A stretch of 64,000 nt of DNA. It comes from Fragilariopsis cylindrus CCMP1102. Its lineage: Eukaryota > Bacillariophyta > Bacillariophyceae > Bacillariales > Bacillariaceae. The notes beneath the pieces are model-generated. The model was given only the letters and a program-made list of their open reading frames with translations. It was not told the DNA's origin and did not search any database. A program made the position numbers and the translations under genes. How positions within the stretch are numbered: position 1 is the first letter of the stretch; every line of letters begins with the position of its first letter. Location: the NCBI GenBank assembly GCA_900095095.1, contig FMBT01000446.1, positions 38,995-102,994 of the forward strand. The letters run 5' to 3'. Shown here piece after piece: positions 1 through 12,454 of the stretch.

Positions 1-681
1 AAACGACGAGAAAGTATGCCCTTCCCAATTTTGAATGCTTGTGGAGTATTGGATGCTAAGGCCGCTGGAGAACAAGCGCTACAAGATGCTGCGGTTGAGG
101 GAGGATTCTCATATACCATTCTGAGGCCGGTAAGTTGTGTTTGTTTTTTGTTTTTGTTGTTGTTGTTGTTAATGAAATTTGAACTTGTTGAAAGTCGTTG
201 AAGTGAAGTTGAAGTTGTAGTTTGTACTGTATTGTATTGTATTGTATTTTCGTTTTCTTTTTCTGGTTACTATTATTTTGTTATTATTCTTCCTCATTTT
301 TTCCTCTCTCATTTTGTTTCCATTTTCTCGGAATTGAATTGAATTGAATTGAAATTGAATCGCTCAAAAACAAATATTTATATTACTGTGCTCCATTTTT
401 ATCTTTGTGCCTGCTGTCAGGGCCAATTATTCGGAGGCCCCTACGACAACAACTACTACCTTGGAACATTATTTCAATTAGATAAAGACTCGAAAACGAG
501 GGATGTGGATATCGGAAGGGGTGATGAATTACTGGGAGATACCCTTAGGAGTACCCTCGCTGAGGTTACGGCACAGCTATTAGAGGGTGACTGTGCGAAA
601 GATATGGATTTTGCGGTTGTTAACGTGAAGGGTGATGCTCCCACTGAAGAAGGTGTACGGGAGAAACTCGAAGCGTTATAA
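1..681 (+). CDS. NAD(P)-binding atypical SDR / NmrA-like protein, 3' part
   Basis: The gene enters from the left edge, so its 5' end and the nucleotide-binding GxxGxxG region are outside the window. Two exons are inferred: up to 129 and 421-681. The donor GTAAGT follows ...ILRP and the acceptor is CTGTCAG; splicing gives a continuous LRPGQLFGGPYDNNYYLG. The LRPG-x-F-G segment, after a stretch reading GEQALQDAAVEGGFSYTI, is typical of atypical short-chain dehydrogenase / NAD(P)H-binding proteins, many of which work in plastids of algae and plants. The C-terminus (GDTLRSTLAEVTAQLLE) matches the usual 'R.dvA.v...al' end of that family. The substrate cannot be told. It converges on the next gene, 218 bp away. 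Confidence 0.75.
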
Positions 682-898
682 AATAAATAGTGAACAAAGG
701 CACACGCGTTTTCTTAATAATCATATTTTATTTTAAAAGGTAAAAATAAGCGTAGTTACATTACTACAGTGGAAGACAATTGTTTTTGTCAACGGGATAG
801 AGATTAATTCTTGATTCGACGTCGTAATATGAAAACTCTATCAATGGTTAGAACAATGACAAAAAAATTCATTCCACCCTCCATCGGCCATCCGTCCG

Positions 899-1543
899 TC
901 AGTTGAGTCTAACGTGAACATCGTTGTTCTTTCCCCGTCGTATTCGGATACGGAGTTTGTCGATGCGTTTCGTATCATAATATGTCGATAATCCTCGGCG
1001 ATCTCTCCATTTGATGTTTTTATTTTTTAAAGTTTTCGCTTGTTTTGTAACGTGTTGTAAGTGGGATTTTAATTCTCCCAACCGCCTTTCCCCCACCATC
1101 CCACCCAACTGTTTCAAGGTTATCTCTTCCCCAGACGACGAAGCTAACGCTCTCCATATTCTTACACGCACGGTATCAGTATCCTCCTCCTCGACGAAAG
1201 ATTCTGTTGCTGACTCAAAAGCACCGTTACATTCATCAGGATCTGTGGTAGCAAAAATCGGCCACTGGAATCTGAATCCAGAAGTACCAAAAGTAGACGT
1301 CGCGACGAATGCAGTTGTCGTACCTGTACCGACCAACGGATGGATACCACAATTAAGTATCAACACAACCAACCGTATTTGTTTACGAATAGATACAGCG
1401 ATCCCCATGACGGGAACGATACGGTGTATATTTACTGCTGTACATAGACTTCGTCCAACCTCACAACCAGCTAGAAGAGCTAATAATACTGTAGGAAAGA
1501 GGAAAGGGAAAGAAGATGGTGTCCATGTGATTTGAAGGAGCAT
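899..1543 (-). CDS. Hypothetical protein with hydrophobic N-terminus and basic helical domain
   Basis: Single-exon frame of 214 residues from an ATG at 1543. Residues about 12-26 are hydrophobic (signal peptide or anchor) and a second hydrophobic stretch lies at about 42-70. The C-terminal 70 residues (VRIWRALAS...GEEITLKQLGGMVGERRLGELKSHLQHV...) are charged and look like a compact helical domain, ending in a very basic tail. I do not recognise the family. The opposite strand has a 174-residue open frame, but its composition is less protein-like and it lacks a coherent domain, so the minus frame is preferred. It is divergent from the Mpv17-ACT gene, with a 326-bp shared upstream region. Confidence 0.55.
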   Translation of the reverse strand: MLLQITWTPSSFPFLFPTVLLALLAGCEVGRSLCTAVNIHRIVPVMGIAVSIRKQIRLVVLILNCGIHPLVGTGTTTAFVATSTFGTSGFRFQWPIFATTDPDECNGAFESATESFVEEEDTDTVRVRIWRALASSSGEEITLKQLGGMVGERRLGELKSHLQHVTKQAKTLKNKNIKWRDRRGLSTYYDTKRIDKLRIRIRRGKNNDVHVRLN

Positions 1544-1869
1544 AAATAAGCGATAGATCCCAGTCGTGTCTAAACGAGAACACGTCTACGAAAATAGGCG
1601 CGCCCTTTTGTGAAACACGTGATTTTTTTGAGAACGTGCTCTATTTTTTAGGATCTGCCGCCAACAAAAATAGAATTCAAATTTTTGTCAGAATAAACGT
1701 AATGAAATTCGATTCGGATTCTTGCTTTGCACGTAGCTCTTGGTGGTATCTTCTGTTCTTACAATATTAATTCTAATTCTTGTACCACATTTCTTCAATA
1801 CTTTATTGTTTAACACTTTAGTAAGAATTCGGAGTCGGTGCAACGGTCTGTCATAAGAAACAATTCAAA
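1544..1869. promoter_or_regulatory. Shared upstream region of two divergent genes
   Basis: This 326-bp interval separates two divergent start codons and should hold both promoters. I see a GC-rich patch at about 1595-1607 followed by AT-rich sequence, but no motif I can name with confidence. Confidence 0.3.
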
Positions 1870-3434
1870 ATGGTAGCATCGATGGCAGCTCGTCGGGTGG
1901 CAATGACATCGACAGCTACGCGCTTTTGGTCGAAAGCCAAAACTGTTCCTGTTACGTATCCTCTTGCATTTGGAATCGTTCTTTCGGGATTTAAGACTTC
2001 CTTTTCCGATCTGTTGGTACAAAAGGTTGTTGAAAGAAAAGAAAAAGTCGATTGGAAACGGAACGCTGCATTTGCTGCTTTTGGTTTTTTGTATTTAGGA
2101 GGTATTCAATATACGCTATATGTTCCTATCTTTGGTCGTCTTTTCCCCAACGCTGCTAGGTTTGCTGCCAAACCAATTAACCAAAAATTAAAGGATGTTA
2201 AAGGAATGGTACAATTGGGAATACAAGTTTTCTTAGATCAATGCGTACACCATCCTCTAATGTATTTCCCCGCTTTTTACATAACGAAAGAACTGGTTAT
2301 GTGTGGTAGTAAGAATATTGACGGAAAACCTGACATCTCCCACGTATTGACTGAATACCGAGCCAATATGAAGGAAGATTTGCTGGCATTGTGGAAGATT
2401 TGGGTTCCTTGTACGATTTTTAACTTTGCATTTATGCCCATGCATTTGAGAATTCCCTTTGCAGCTGGTGTATCACTGCTTTGGACTGCTGTCTTGTCAG
2501 CCATGCGGGGCGGGGATACATTACACGGAGACGACTTAGCTGGTGGTATGGTAACAGGTGCCTCGTATCAAATCTTCTTGGAGGGATTGGATGCATTCAA
2601 CACTACACCAGTTGAATTGGATCGTGACCTAGATCATATGAGTATTTCAGCTTCTGGGAAAGACCGAGCCGGGATTGTCGCACAGCTTGCCGGTCACGTA
2701 GCCAAACAAGGGGGTAACGTTACTCATTCGAAAATGGTTAGATTGGGAGAAGAATTTATCATACAAATGCACGTAGCCGTCCCTAAAGAAACATCCAATG
2801 CCTTTTTCCGATCTCTTAAGAGTCGTAACCTCAAAAAAGAAATGGAATTGGATATTCAAGCAACAAGACTGAATCGACGAAAAACAAACCACGCACATAC
2901 GGCTGTTATGGGTATGAAAATTCATTGTGTAGGAGACGATCGGTAAGTTGTTTCTTTTTTAATTCTATTTTAAATTGAGAAAGTCTATCATTTGTTTGTT
3001 GTGTTCAACAATACAATACAATGTAATATCAGATCTGCTATGATGATTCTCGTTTTCTTGTTTTGTTTCTCTCTCGGCTTGGGGTGTTTCTTGTAGAAAA
3101 TGGTGATAAAAGCGTTATGTACTCACTCATGCACCCTTATCTTGCGATATTAACAACGATATTGATTTCTAAATTATCGTTATCTCTATGTTATAGACCT
3201 GGGATTTTGGCCGATGTAACCGACCGCATTGCTAGAAAAGGCATGTCACTAGAAGACGTAACTACGTCGATTCGTTTGAGTAGCACCGGACAGAGAGAGT
3301 TTATCATCGATGTGTTAGCTAGTTCACCCAACATGAAAGATAAAGAAAATCTGGATCAATATCTTGCAGATATTACATCAATGGAAAAAGATTTGAAACT
3401 CTCTCATCTTGATATTCGAGTTCATACTGGATAG
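1870..3434 (+). CDS. Mpv17/PMP22-family membrane protein fused to two ACT domains
   Basis: Two exons, 1870-2942 and 3197-3434, joined through a phase-2 donor CG|GTAAGT and acceptor TTATAG, give 436 residues. Residues about 25-235 are an Mpv17/PMP22-type four-helix membrane protein: the signature is W-x-I-W-V-P...NFAFMPMHLRIP...LLWTAVLSAMRG. After it come two ACT ligand-binding domains: one at about 255-330 (ISASGKDRAGIVAQLAGHVA) and one crossing the intron at about 350-430 (GDDRPGILADVTDRIARKG). ACT pairs of this kind, as in GcvR-like proteins, often bind amino acids. Mpv17 proteins sit in mitochondrial, peroxisomal or plastid membranes. The inferred role is a membrane protein gated by a small ligand; the ligand and organelle are unknown. 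The N-terminus is basic and Ser/Thr/Ala-rich, fitting mitochondrial targeting. Confidence 0.82.
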
Positions 3435-4085
3435 ACATGGTATTGCATGATGAAAACAAGAAATAAATCACTCAGGGAAGATACCAAGCTTTTTGCTCAG
3501 ACAGTGCCTGGAGTTGAAGTTGATTTGTCGATAATATTGAAATAGACAATACACAATTGTGGATATTGAATATATCCTGTACTATAATATGTATTGTAAT
3601 AGGTGTGTAAGACCGCGATAATTTTCTAGAGATAATTAACGCGTAATGCGTGGTTCTACCTGTACAAAGTGTACTAGTAAGAAATATCAAAATATGGGCA
3701 TTATGGAAAAAATTGCAAATGGATCGACAACTTAATTCACATCGTTCATACAATACGGTACTTAAAAGTCAAAGACAAGCTAGCAATTAAAACTAAATAA
3801 TACATTAATCTATGATACATTAATCCCTATCAGGTCTATTGTAGAAGTATTGGTCTAAAGTTCAGTGATGTTCACAGAATAGTTGTAACTCCTCCCATAT
3901 TTTTCATTTGGCATCAAAATCGTTGTCATCACCTCCAACCAAGAAATGTATGATTTGATTCGATTCTGTAATGTCGAAGTTTTTAGATTCATCTTCCTTT
4001 CTCCCTCCTCTCGAGAAAGAAGGTGTTTACGTCTCTATTTTGAATATCTATGTTAACAAAACGATTCTCTTTTACCTGTACTACA
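3435..4085. other. Intergenic region between convergent genes
   Basis: About 650 bp of AT-rich DNA between convergent stop codons. Only short spurious frames are present; I see no RNA gene or repeat. Confidence 0.6.
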
Positions 4086-7000
4086 TCATGATTCATGCAG
4101 CTGTGAAAGAGCTTCTCTCGAAATCGAATAGGCGGCCTTTTCGATTTTGGCTGGGATGCCACCCCCGATTACAGAAAAAATAGCATCGCTTCGTGTCTTC
4201 AGGTTTGCATCTCCAGGCAATAGGTCCATTTGGTCCTCGTCATCTCGAACTAACTTTTTTGACAGCATGCCACGCTCCGACGGTGTGTGCAGGTGAGGAC
4301 ATAGTTTAGCGAAGAGCTTGACTGTGTTGGCAAAAGTGAGGGGACCCAAGCTGTAAGCATGTTCTACCTGTCCACCGATAGCGGGTTGACACAAAGAATT
4401 AAGCGCGGTGATAATAACTCTGACCTGTTTCGTTTCGTAGAGGATAGTGCTGAGAATCTTTTGCAATTCTAGACATTCAACGTCCGAAGACTTGATAAGT
4501 TCAGTGCGGTCGAAAACAATCAAACATTTGTCGGTCTTTAAACTTCTGCAGATAACTTCCAGCATAGCTTCCGTGTCCGTATCTTCGTCGGTCGGTCTAC
4601 ATTTGCCCTTTTCTTCAAGTTTGTCCAGTAGTTGACGAAGGAGAGAGCGACACAGGACGTTTCGGTCGCCTTGTTTTGGTTTGATGAAGTAAATGTGTTG
4701 AATCTCTGAAATGGTGCTGGCGCGCTCATTAATGTAATGGCAAAGTGCACAAACTAGTGACGATCGACCGATACCGGTATCGCCCAACACCGAGACCAAT
4801 CTTTTATTCAATTTGAGCAAAGCCGAAAGAATGTAATACAAGTCCATTTCTCTACCCAAAAAGAATTGCGGAGGAGTCGGAGAAGGATCTTCCTGCATCA
4901 TATTTCGAACACTCAGCTCGGAACTCTTGGTTCCCAAGGTGAAGCCGCCTGTCAAAAAGCTTCCACGACTCCCGCGTCGACGAGAGGATTTTGTAAGGAC
5001 AGAGCCATGACTTCGAGACTGTTGTTTTGGCCATTCTCGAATAGATTTTGCACGGAATACTGGCTTATTGTGGTCACCGCCCTCAGGAAGCAGTACAAAT
5101 TTCTTCATTTCTTCGGTACTCTCTCTCAAGTTAGGGGTGGCTCGTACAGCTTTACAGCCTTGGTCGAAAGATTCCTTTACAGTATGACCCATAAGCAGGG
5201 CTAGATAGAAGGATCGAGTAAAGGCCAGTGCTGAAAAGAAAAAGAGAAAATGGTAAAATAAATTTGATAAAGGAGAGAAACGATGGATTAGAACCCCAAA
5301 AATTATCTGGATGATAAACCAAATTCACGAGAGATTTTAGTTTATTTAGATTAAGATTCACTTACCTGCCGTATCCTTTAGTTCGGAATCTTGTTTACAA
5401 CAAACAACATGAGGTACCCCCGCATCTGCAAATGTTTCACCTGCTAGACCACTATGACAGGCAGATACAAAGACAAATTTAAATGGGACAACACCGTTTT
5501 GCAGAATAAGGTCCTTGATATCCTGGACGCTCAACCAATTCGGACCTCCCATTCCATCTTCAAAAGGTAGAAACGATTGATGGCCGTGTCCAGAATAGTG
5601 GAGAACACTGCAACGCCTAGTCAAGGTTGCCAGTAGACGAGAATGATGCGCATTATCAAAACTCATCTCGATGTCTCGAGAAGCTTCCTTCATACACTGC
5701 CATAACAGTTCCTGCTCCATTTCAAAATCCAACTTCGCAAATGGATGCAATTTGTTCTCTCCGTCAGCAAAGACAAGGGGAGCCGAAAACAGCACAGTGA
5801 TCTTGTTGTCACCCTGATCATTTGTGTCAAGAGATAATGTTTCTTGGTCTCCGGTATATGAGTTTCTAGAGCAGATTGTCTTTGTTTCTTCGTCAATAAG
5901 GTCAAGTTCGCCTGATTGTCTATCCACGGCATCTTGAGTATCAGTGTCTCCCAGAAGTTTCATTTCTTTTTCAACCACATATCGCTTGATAGCATTTTTC
6001 CGAGATTTCTGTAGGAAGTCAGCGAGTTTAGATTCTTGATTAGAAGTCAGAGTGGGGCTGTTATTCTCGAAAAGTAGAAATGATAAACCGCTTTCGGCAT
6101 CTCGATTATTCAGGTTATCAAGAATTAGATCGATGAGAGCGGGGTTGAATTTATTTTCTGAAAGATTCAAATGGCAAAGTGAAGTGTTCTTCAAAAGACA
6201 CGATGCCAACAACTGATAGGAGTCGCTCTCTAGACCATTATTAGAGAGATCCAAATAACGTAAGCACAATGCATTGTGCTTCAGTAGGGCAAAAATTTCT
6301 AGACCAGCCTGGCCTAGGAACAAATTGTTACCAGCCAGGATTAGCGTGTGCAAAGATGATTGCCAGCTCTTCCGTAACATTTTCACTCCCACCTTCTGGT
6401 TGTACCGGTAGTACTCTGTGTAGGCGCGCAAAACTCGAACAACATTAGCACCTCTTCCTATACGGTTTCCTGTGAGATCGAGTTGCTCTATACTGCATCC
6501 AGAATGCTTGTCATGGACAAGTTCGAGTATCATAGCAGCAGCTTCGTCTCCTAAATTATTTCCAGTAAGATCTAGAATTTTCAATGTCGATAATGGCGCA
6601 GGAGCAGGATTTCGTCGTGCATGTCCCATTTTACCAAACATTTGAAAGAACGAGCTCCATGATTCTCTACTTATTTGCAAAGAATTACGAATACTCATGC
6701 ACGCAAAATTTCCCTGTGGTTGGCCAATGGACACTAGTGAAGTTTCGTCGTCAAGATCATGTCCTGACGATAACTTTCCAATCGTATCTAGAATAGCAAC
6801 TAAAGCCCTGAGATCACGATCATTCAGCATGTTGTCGAATGTCAGATGAGAAACCCAGGGTGGAAGAGAACCGGTAAGATTAGCAAGTAAACCACCTCCA
6901 TCGTCTGCATCACTTCCTTTGTCGGATTTGCGCATAGCAATCCATTCAGAATTCCGTACAAAAGAAAGCCCCGTGATCATGGGGTGTTTGTATAAAGTCT

Positions 7001-10000
7001 GAACGAGCGACTCAACGAATTCACCAGCGAAGGTGCTATTGGTGAAACCAAGCGTCCAATGAACATCATCAGAATCAATAACAGATCCTTGCTTGTCGCA
7101 TAGCCGAGCCAAGAGCTCACCCTCTCGTCGGAACGAAAAATACCTCCTTTTTGGCATCATAAAAGCCCGAAAATTGAAGCTCGACTGGGGAAGAAGATCA
7201 TTGACAGGTACAATGTAATTACGAAGTGCCTTTGACGGGAAACAAGAATCTAAAAGCTTTTCAACTCGCTCTGGCATGGTTCCAGATATACTAAATTTCT
7301 GTGACTCATTGCATGCTTCTATTGCATGATGGTGACTAAGAACCCAGTCTTTTTCTTCCCTCGCATCGCTCAGAGGGAAAACATGAGACGCCATCATATT
7401 TTTATCAGCTTCCGATACATGTTGGTCAACACTACCTGGAACTCTTTTCAGTCTATTACTAGATTCATAGACGTTAAGATATTGCCACAGTATTTTCTCT
7501 CTATCGTCACGTGAATCGTAGTCACTAGTGAAACTCGCGAATAAGTCCTTACAAACTGGGTCGTCGTTAGAATCAATACTTCTTTCGTCGGTAGTAGATG
7601 ACTTCTCTGAATTCGCCTGTGATCGTTCGCGAATAAGTCTCATCTCTTCTAAACTATCGGGATCGGTTTCACTGAGAGGTATTTGCCACAATTCCAATAC
7701 TTTTGTACGTATTTCAGTGCGCACCATTGCTTGCAGAAGTAAAGCCCGATGCAAACAAAACAAATCGACAAGAAATTGCGGATTGTTTCCGGCCACTTGT
7801 GCTGAAATTTCATCTTCGATAAATCCCATCGAAAGCAGAACTTGATTCGCAGCGGTTGCAATATCAATCTGTTCTCCACCCATACTTTTGAATAGGAGCA
7901 ATTTCGGTAGTGTTTGGTTTACGATTCTAATCTTGAGGGGCTCGTAAACAGCAAGAGCTCCTATTCCCTGTAGTGCATCAATTGTTAACTCTGTCGAAAG
8001 ATCGGTCTCGATATTGTCATCACACTCGTTTAACCGCTTGAGAATACCGTCCAATGCTTCGAACACATCAATTGCCCAATTTGCTATTCCCGATGATGCA
8101 GTATCTGATAAAAGCAGAGGTGATAAATTTGCCAACAAGCGGCACGATTCCTCAAGAAGATCTATTCGATCAAGTGCTATCATTTTATTTTCTGCAAGAA
8201 ACGACGGAGTGCTCGATAGCGCGGAGACGCAAAGGATCCCCGTAAGTCCTCCACTCATTGCAACGTCAAGACAGCCCTTCACAAGCAGCTCCCTTGGCTT
8301 AAGTTGAGGATCCATTCGACGAATGTTCTGTGATTTCTTCGACTCTCTTTGAGGCTCCAATATATTTGCTAAGGCGCGAAGAGCTCTGTAGGTGTCTTTC
8401 ACTCCTGTAATCAAAGTTTCATCTATGCCCAAGGAATCCATCGTTTGTCTTGCATCTAGTCTGTCATAACCTTCTAATAGTTTTATGACCGATGTATTGT
8501 CCTTGATAGTCTGTCCAAGTGTTCCCGCAGCACCCACGCTACAAAGTTGCAATCGGGTCTGACGGTAAGAATCTGTATCTTCGCTCAGAACTCTGAGAGC
8601 CTCTACAGAAATAGATCGGAGTTTCCCAGTATGTTCCAGGGCAATCTGCACAAACGACCCATGAGCCCATCCTTGTAGAATATCGCTAATATAAGAGGGA
8701 ACAAAAACACCGTTTAGAATGTAATCTTATTAGGATCGACCCATCAATACTGACTTTCATATATGTACTTACTTGACGACATTCGCATGTTTTGTTGTAT
8801 TGTCAGAGTACTTGTAATTCCCGCATTCAGCACTAGCACCAGTCATAGCACCAGCCGCTAATTGTAAAAGAGCAGTACAGGCAAAAAGAACTATATCTTC
8901 CGATTCTGGTGAAGTATGCTCGTATAGTAGGGCCACCAGATAATTCACCCCGTTGGCATGTACCACTGCTGCTCTGGTATGAGGTGCAACACACAAATAA
9001 GACAACATTTCGGCAACTGCAAGACGAACATCTTGACCAACAGACTCGTTTAGAAGTTTCACAATTTCACTGACAGCTCCCTCATTCACAACCTGCGAAT
9101 GAATCCAACCGGCCATGTATTTGTCCTGGATTGCGATCAGATAGCGCAGTGCCGAAGCAGCCGGTCGAACCTTATAAAAAACTTCCGACCGAATCCATTC
9201 TACAAATATAGCAAGGAGCCCCTCACGAACTGCAATAGGCCTCGCTTCATCAACCTCGCACACTTGTTCGACAATATTATATCCCGTGTCAATCCTAAAT
9301 TTTGCTGTTTGTGTCAGTTTAGCTAGATGGGCTATAAGCGTAACAGCTAGCTCTGTTAGCTCCTGGATTTCTATCGACTCTGACCCTTGGTCGAATACAC
9401 CCCCGCCGGTACGTGATCGTAGACGTCCGTAACGAACTGTTTTGCCAGGACGAAGTGATGGGGGTGATGTACTGGATGCATTCTTTAATTTATTCATCTC
9501 AATCAGAGGCTGAATGGAATTTATCCATAAAATATTAACGCCCACTGAAGCCGCCTTGCACATCTCCTCTATTGTTATCACCACACCGTTTGGAGATACC
9601 GAATTTGACGTGGCCAAAAAATGAAGGCATTCTACCAGCTTAAGTCCAATTGATGAGGATGTTTGCGAGGAGGCCACGTATGACGGTAAAATGTAAGCTA
9701 CCGCCAAGCTTGCAACTACTTTGAGTTCACGGGTCATACCCCTTGTCTGGTGAAATAATGATAGAAACGAATGTATCCCCCCGGATGATATTATTTCGTC
9801 ACTTAACGCCTGATCGTCCCTTGCAAACTTCATAAGGGCTAAAGCTGCTTGCATTCGTTTCTCGTTCGGAGCACGTAACATGCAAATCAAACTAAACACA
9901 TCCTTGTTTTCTTCTAGTAGTTCTATAGTTGGACCTTCCACGGCCTTTTCCTTTTTCATCGGTTCCTTTTCCCGCTTTAATGCGTCCTTTCCCGCTTCCA

Positions 10001-11282
10001 TTGCCGCACAAATCTCATCGTTGATACCGAATAGCTCTTCCAAATTATCTTTACCGATGGTATCTTCTTCCAGGACTGCACTGAGTTTTCCCTGTAAAGT
10101 TTCTTGATCTTGTTTACAACACTCCATAAGTTCTCGTATGTAGCTAGCATTAATATCATTGATACCACTTTTTGACGTAACAACCGACATGAGTGCCGAC
10201 ATGAGTGCTCTTGAATGTTCCTTTGCCAATGTAGTAAAATCATCACCATCAGCCACGACCGATATGGGATGAACATCGTTACCACTGCCGCTGTCATTGT
10301 TTTTGTTGTCTCCTTTACTATTATCGTTGTAGTTATCATCGTAATTATAATCTTCGTCATTTTTTGGTGGGGCTTTGCGCGTAGTCGTTGGTTCGTTATC
10401 TGATGTTATTGATGGTGATAAGGGTGAATGTATCGTCGAAGATTGTTGCCGTAATGTCGCTGTTTCTGTAGTTGTGGTAGCGGGAGGCGCGGATGTATGA
10501 TCCGGAGGAATATTCAAACTCAACCTTGTTGGTGTATTGGGTGTATAGCTGTTACTGCTATTATTAATATTATTATTGCTATTGCTGTTGTTATTGTTGT
10601 TATTTATTCCAAGAGATGATGACCAACCCATTCCTCCTGCAGGAGTCTGAACGGAGGATGATGGTACTGACGACGACGACGATAGAGTTAAATGATCCAT
10701 TATATTGGCTGTAGCATCGGCTGGATCATCATCCTCGAGACTACGTTTGTTAAATTTTGTTCCATAAATCGACGAGCTGTATTTGATAGTCGGCATCGCA
10801 GTATCATCGGTAGAAGAAGCTATTGTTGCTGCTGCTGTAGTCGTTGTCGTAGGAAATACACCGACCGTTGACGATGCCGTCAACGAAGGATGGATGGCCG
10901 ACCTCGTCAATTGACTATCAGGAGTCGGTTTGAGATTGTTATTATTTTCGTCGTCGACATTATGGAAATTACTTGAGTGGCGCGAGCTGGGGCTCTGATC
11001 ATGGTGATGATAGCGCTGAGCAAATTCTTTTTGGGGCTTTCCGTGTTCATTAGCGTCGTTGTCCATATTTAAAAGTTGCCAGGATTTAGAGTACGGCGAA
11101 GATACAGAACTTCGAGAGGTGGAGGGTCGGAGAGAGGAAGCGGTTGTCGTTGTCTTTGTTGTCATTATTGACGAAGTGTCATCGTTGCTTTTTGGCTTTC
11201 CCTTGTGGTCGTCATCCTTCTCCGAATAGTTGTCTTTGCTGCTCTTCATTGGTGATATATTATCACCCGACGAAAAATCCAT
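4086..11282 (-). CDS. Giant ARM-LRR-CHAT protease-STAND NTPase protein (NLR-like)
   Basis: Three exons are inferred on the minus strand: 11282-8773, 8685-5366 and 5230-4086. The introns (87 and 135 nt) have GTAAGT donors and AG acceptors, and phases match exactly, giving 2324 residues. The first 350 residues are Ser/Asn/Thr low complexity. Residues about 400-1130 are armadillo/HEAT-like helices that continue across intron 1. Residues about 1540-1700 hold ribonuclease-inhibitor-type LRRs (LKILDLTGNNLGDE, LRYLDLSNNGLES). A CHAT caspase-like protease follows, with the His motif HYSGHG (1866-1871) and the Cys motif SACHSG (Cys about 1913), continuing over intron 2. The C-terminus is a STAND-type NTPase: FLGRE (2067-2071), P-loop GDTGIGRSS (2093-2101) and Walker B LIVFD (2180-2184). 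The P-loop has Arg where Lys is usual. By analogy with NLR and caspase-like switches it may sense a signal and activate proteolysis; this is inference. The ATG at 11282 is the first one in frame. Confidence 0.85.
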
Positions 11283-12454
11283 CTTGAGAGCACTTTCAAC
11301 TTTCAACTTGCGTCACGTGTACGTACTACTTGTATGATCAAATTATTGATTCAATTCGTGAATTTTCGAAGCACAGGAAGTTATATTATCAGATCTTATT
11401 CTGTTATGTATGATATGGATACTTGTACAATGCACACGACTCGCTAACTCTAGCACAAGCTAGCCTTAAGATCTTTCCACAAAAATTGAATATAACAAAA
11501 AAATCATTTATGAAGAGACGATACAGTAAATAGCTGCCGTTGTTATTCTATTCATAGACTAACGAAGAATAACGAACAACGATGCACACGCCGAATGTTA
11601 CAGGTATTCCAGAGAAAAAGCGCTATGTGGTAGAGATGATGCCAATCACTCTTTGATCTTTATGTTTTGATCATTCTCATCATGCTAATGGCATTTGGCA
11701 TAAGTTCATATCACGATTAATAGATCGCTCGCGACTGCTACACACTATCAAACTAGTATATGATAGTACCACGAAGTTTACTAAAAGGTATGTAAACTAC
11801 ATTCTAAAAAATAATTAGTACTGAGACGCGTACTGACGAGCTGTACTTATTGTACAAATGACTTAAGGTAAAAATAAATAAAAATATACAGTAGGACTGT
11901 CTACTGTAATAATACCTAATAACGTATATTAAAATTAAATAATGCAATGATAATAATATAACAAAACAATTGTTTGGAGCTCTCTCTATTACTAGAAGAT
12001 GTTGATGTTGTCCTTGTTACAAGACATATCGTATATGTTGAACTTCAACCTGTTATCAGACTAATTGATATAATATCTTAGAATTAACTCGGTATGATAT
12101 GCTAGCATCGAAGACAATATATATGTGTATCTAGCTAGATTCTAACAGTAGTAGGCAGTAAAGCCGGTTGACAAATAAGAATTTTTCTTTAGTATTTGAT
12201 TAAGTACATGTACAGTGACGTTACTTTTCCATACATACGCGATTATACATTATATGCCATAAGATAATAAAACATACTTCACACAAAAAAGTATTCGATA
12301 ATAATGACAAATCATGGTGTATTTTTTTTTCGTATTCAGTTCTTTTCACATGATATCTTGAAGCAGAATAGGATATAAGACGATCGAAGAAGAGAGGGCG
12401 AGATAGGGTCGCTTTCTCTCTCTCTCTTTCTCCTTCTCCTTTCCTGATTTCTTC
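11283..12454. other. Intergenic region
   Basis: About 1.17 kb of AT-rich DNA upstream of the giant minus-strand gene and downstream of the next one. A CT-rich stretch (TCTCTCTCTCTTTC) lies near 12412-12445. No coding frame or structured RNA is evident. Confidence 0.55.

Noticed and set aside
1011-1535. 174-residue plus-strand frame opposite the minus-strand hypothetical gene
   Set aside because: Serine/valine/threonine-biased mirror frame without a domain; the minus frame has a leader and a coherent charged C-terminal domain.
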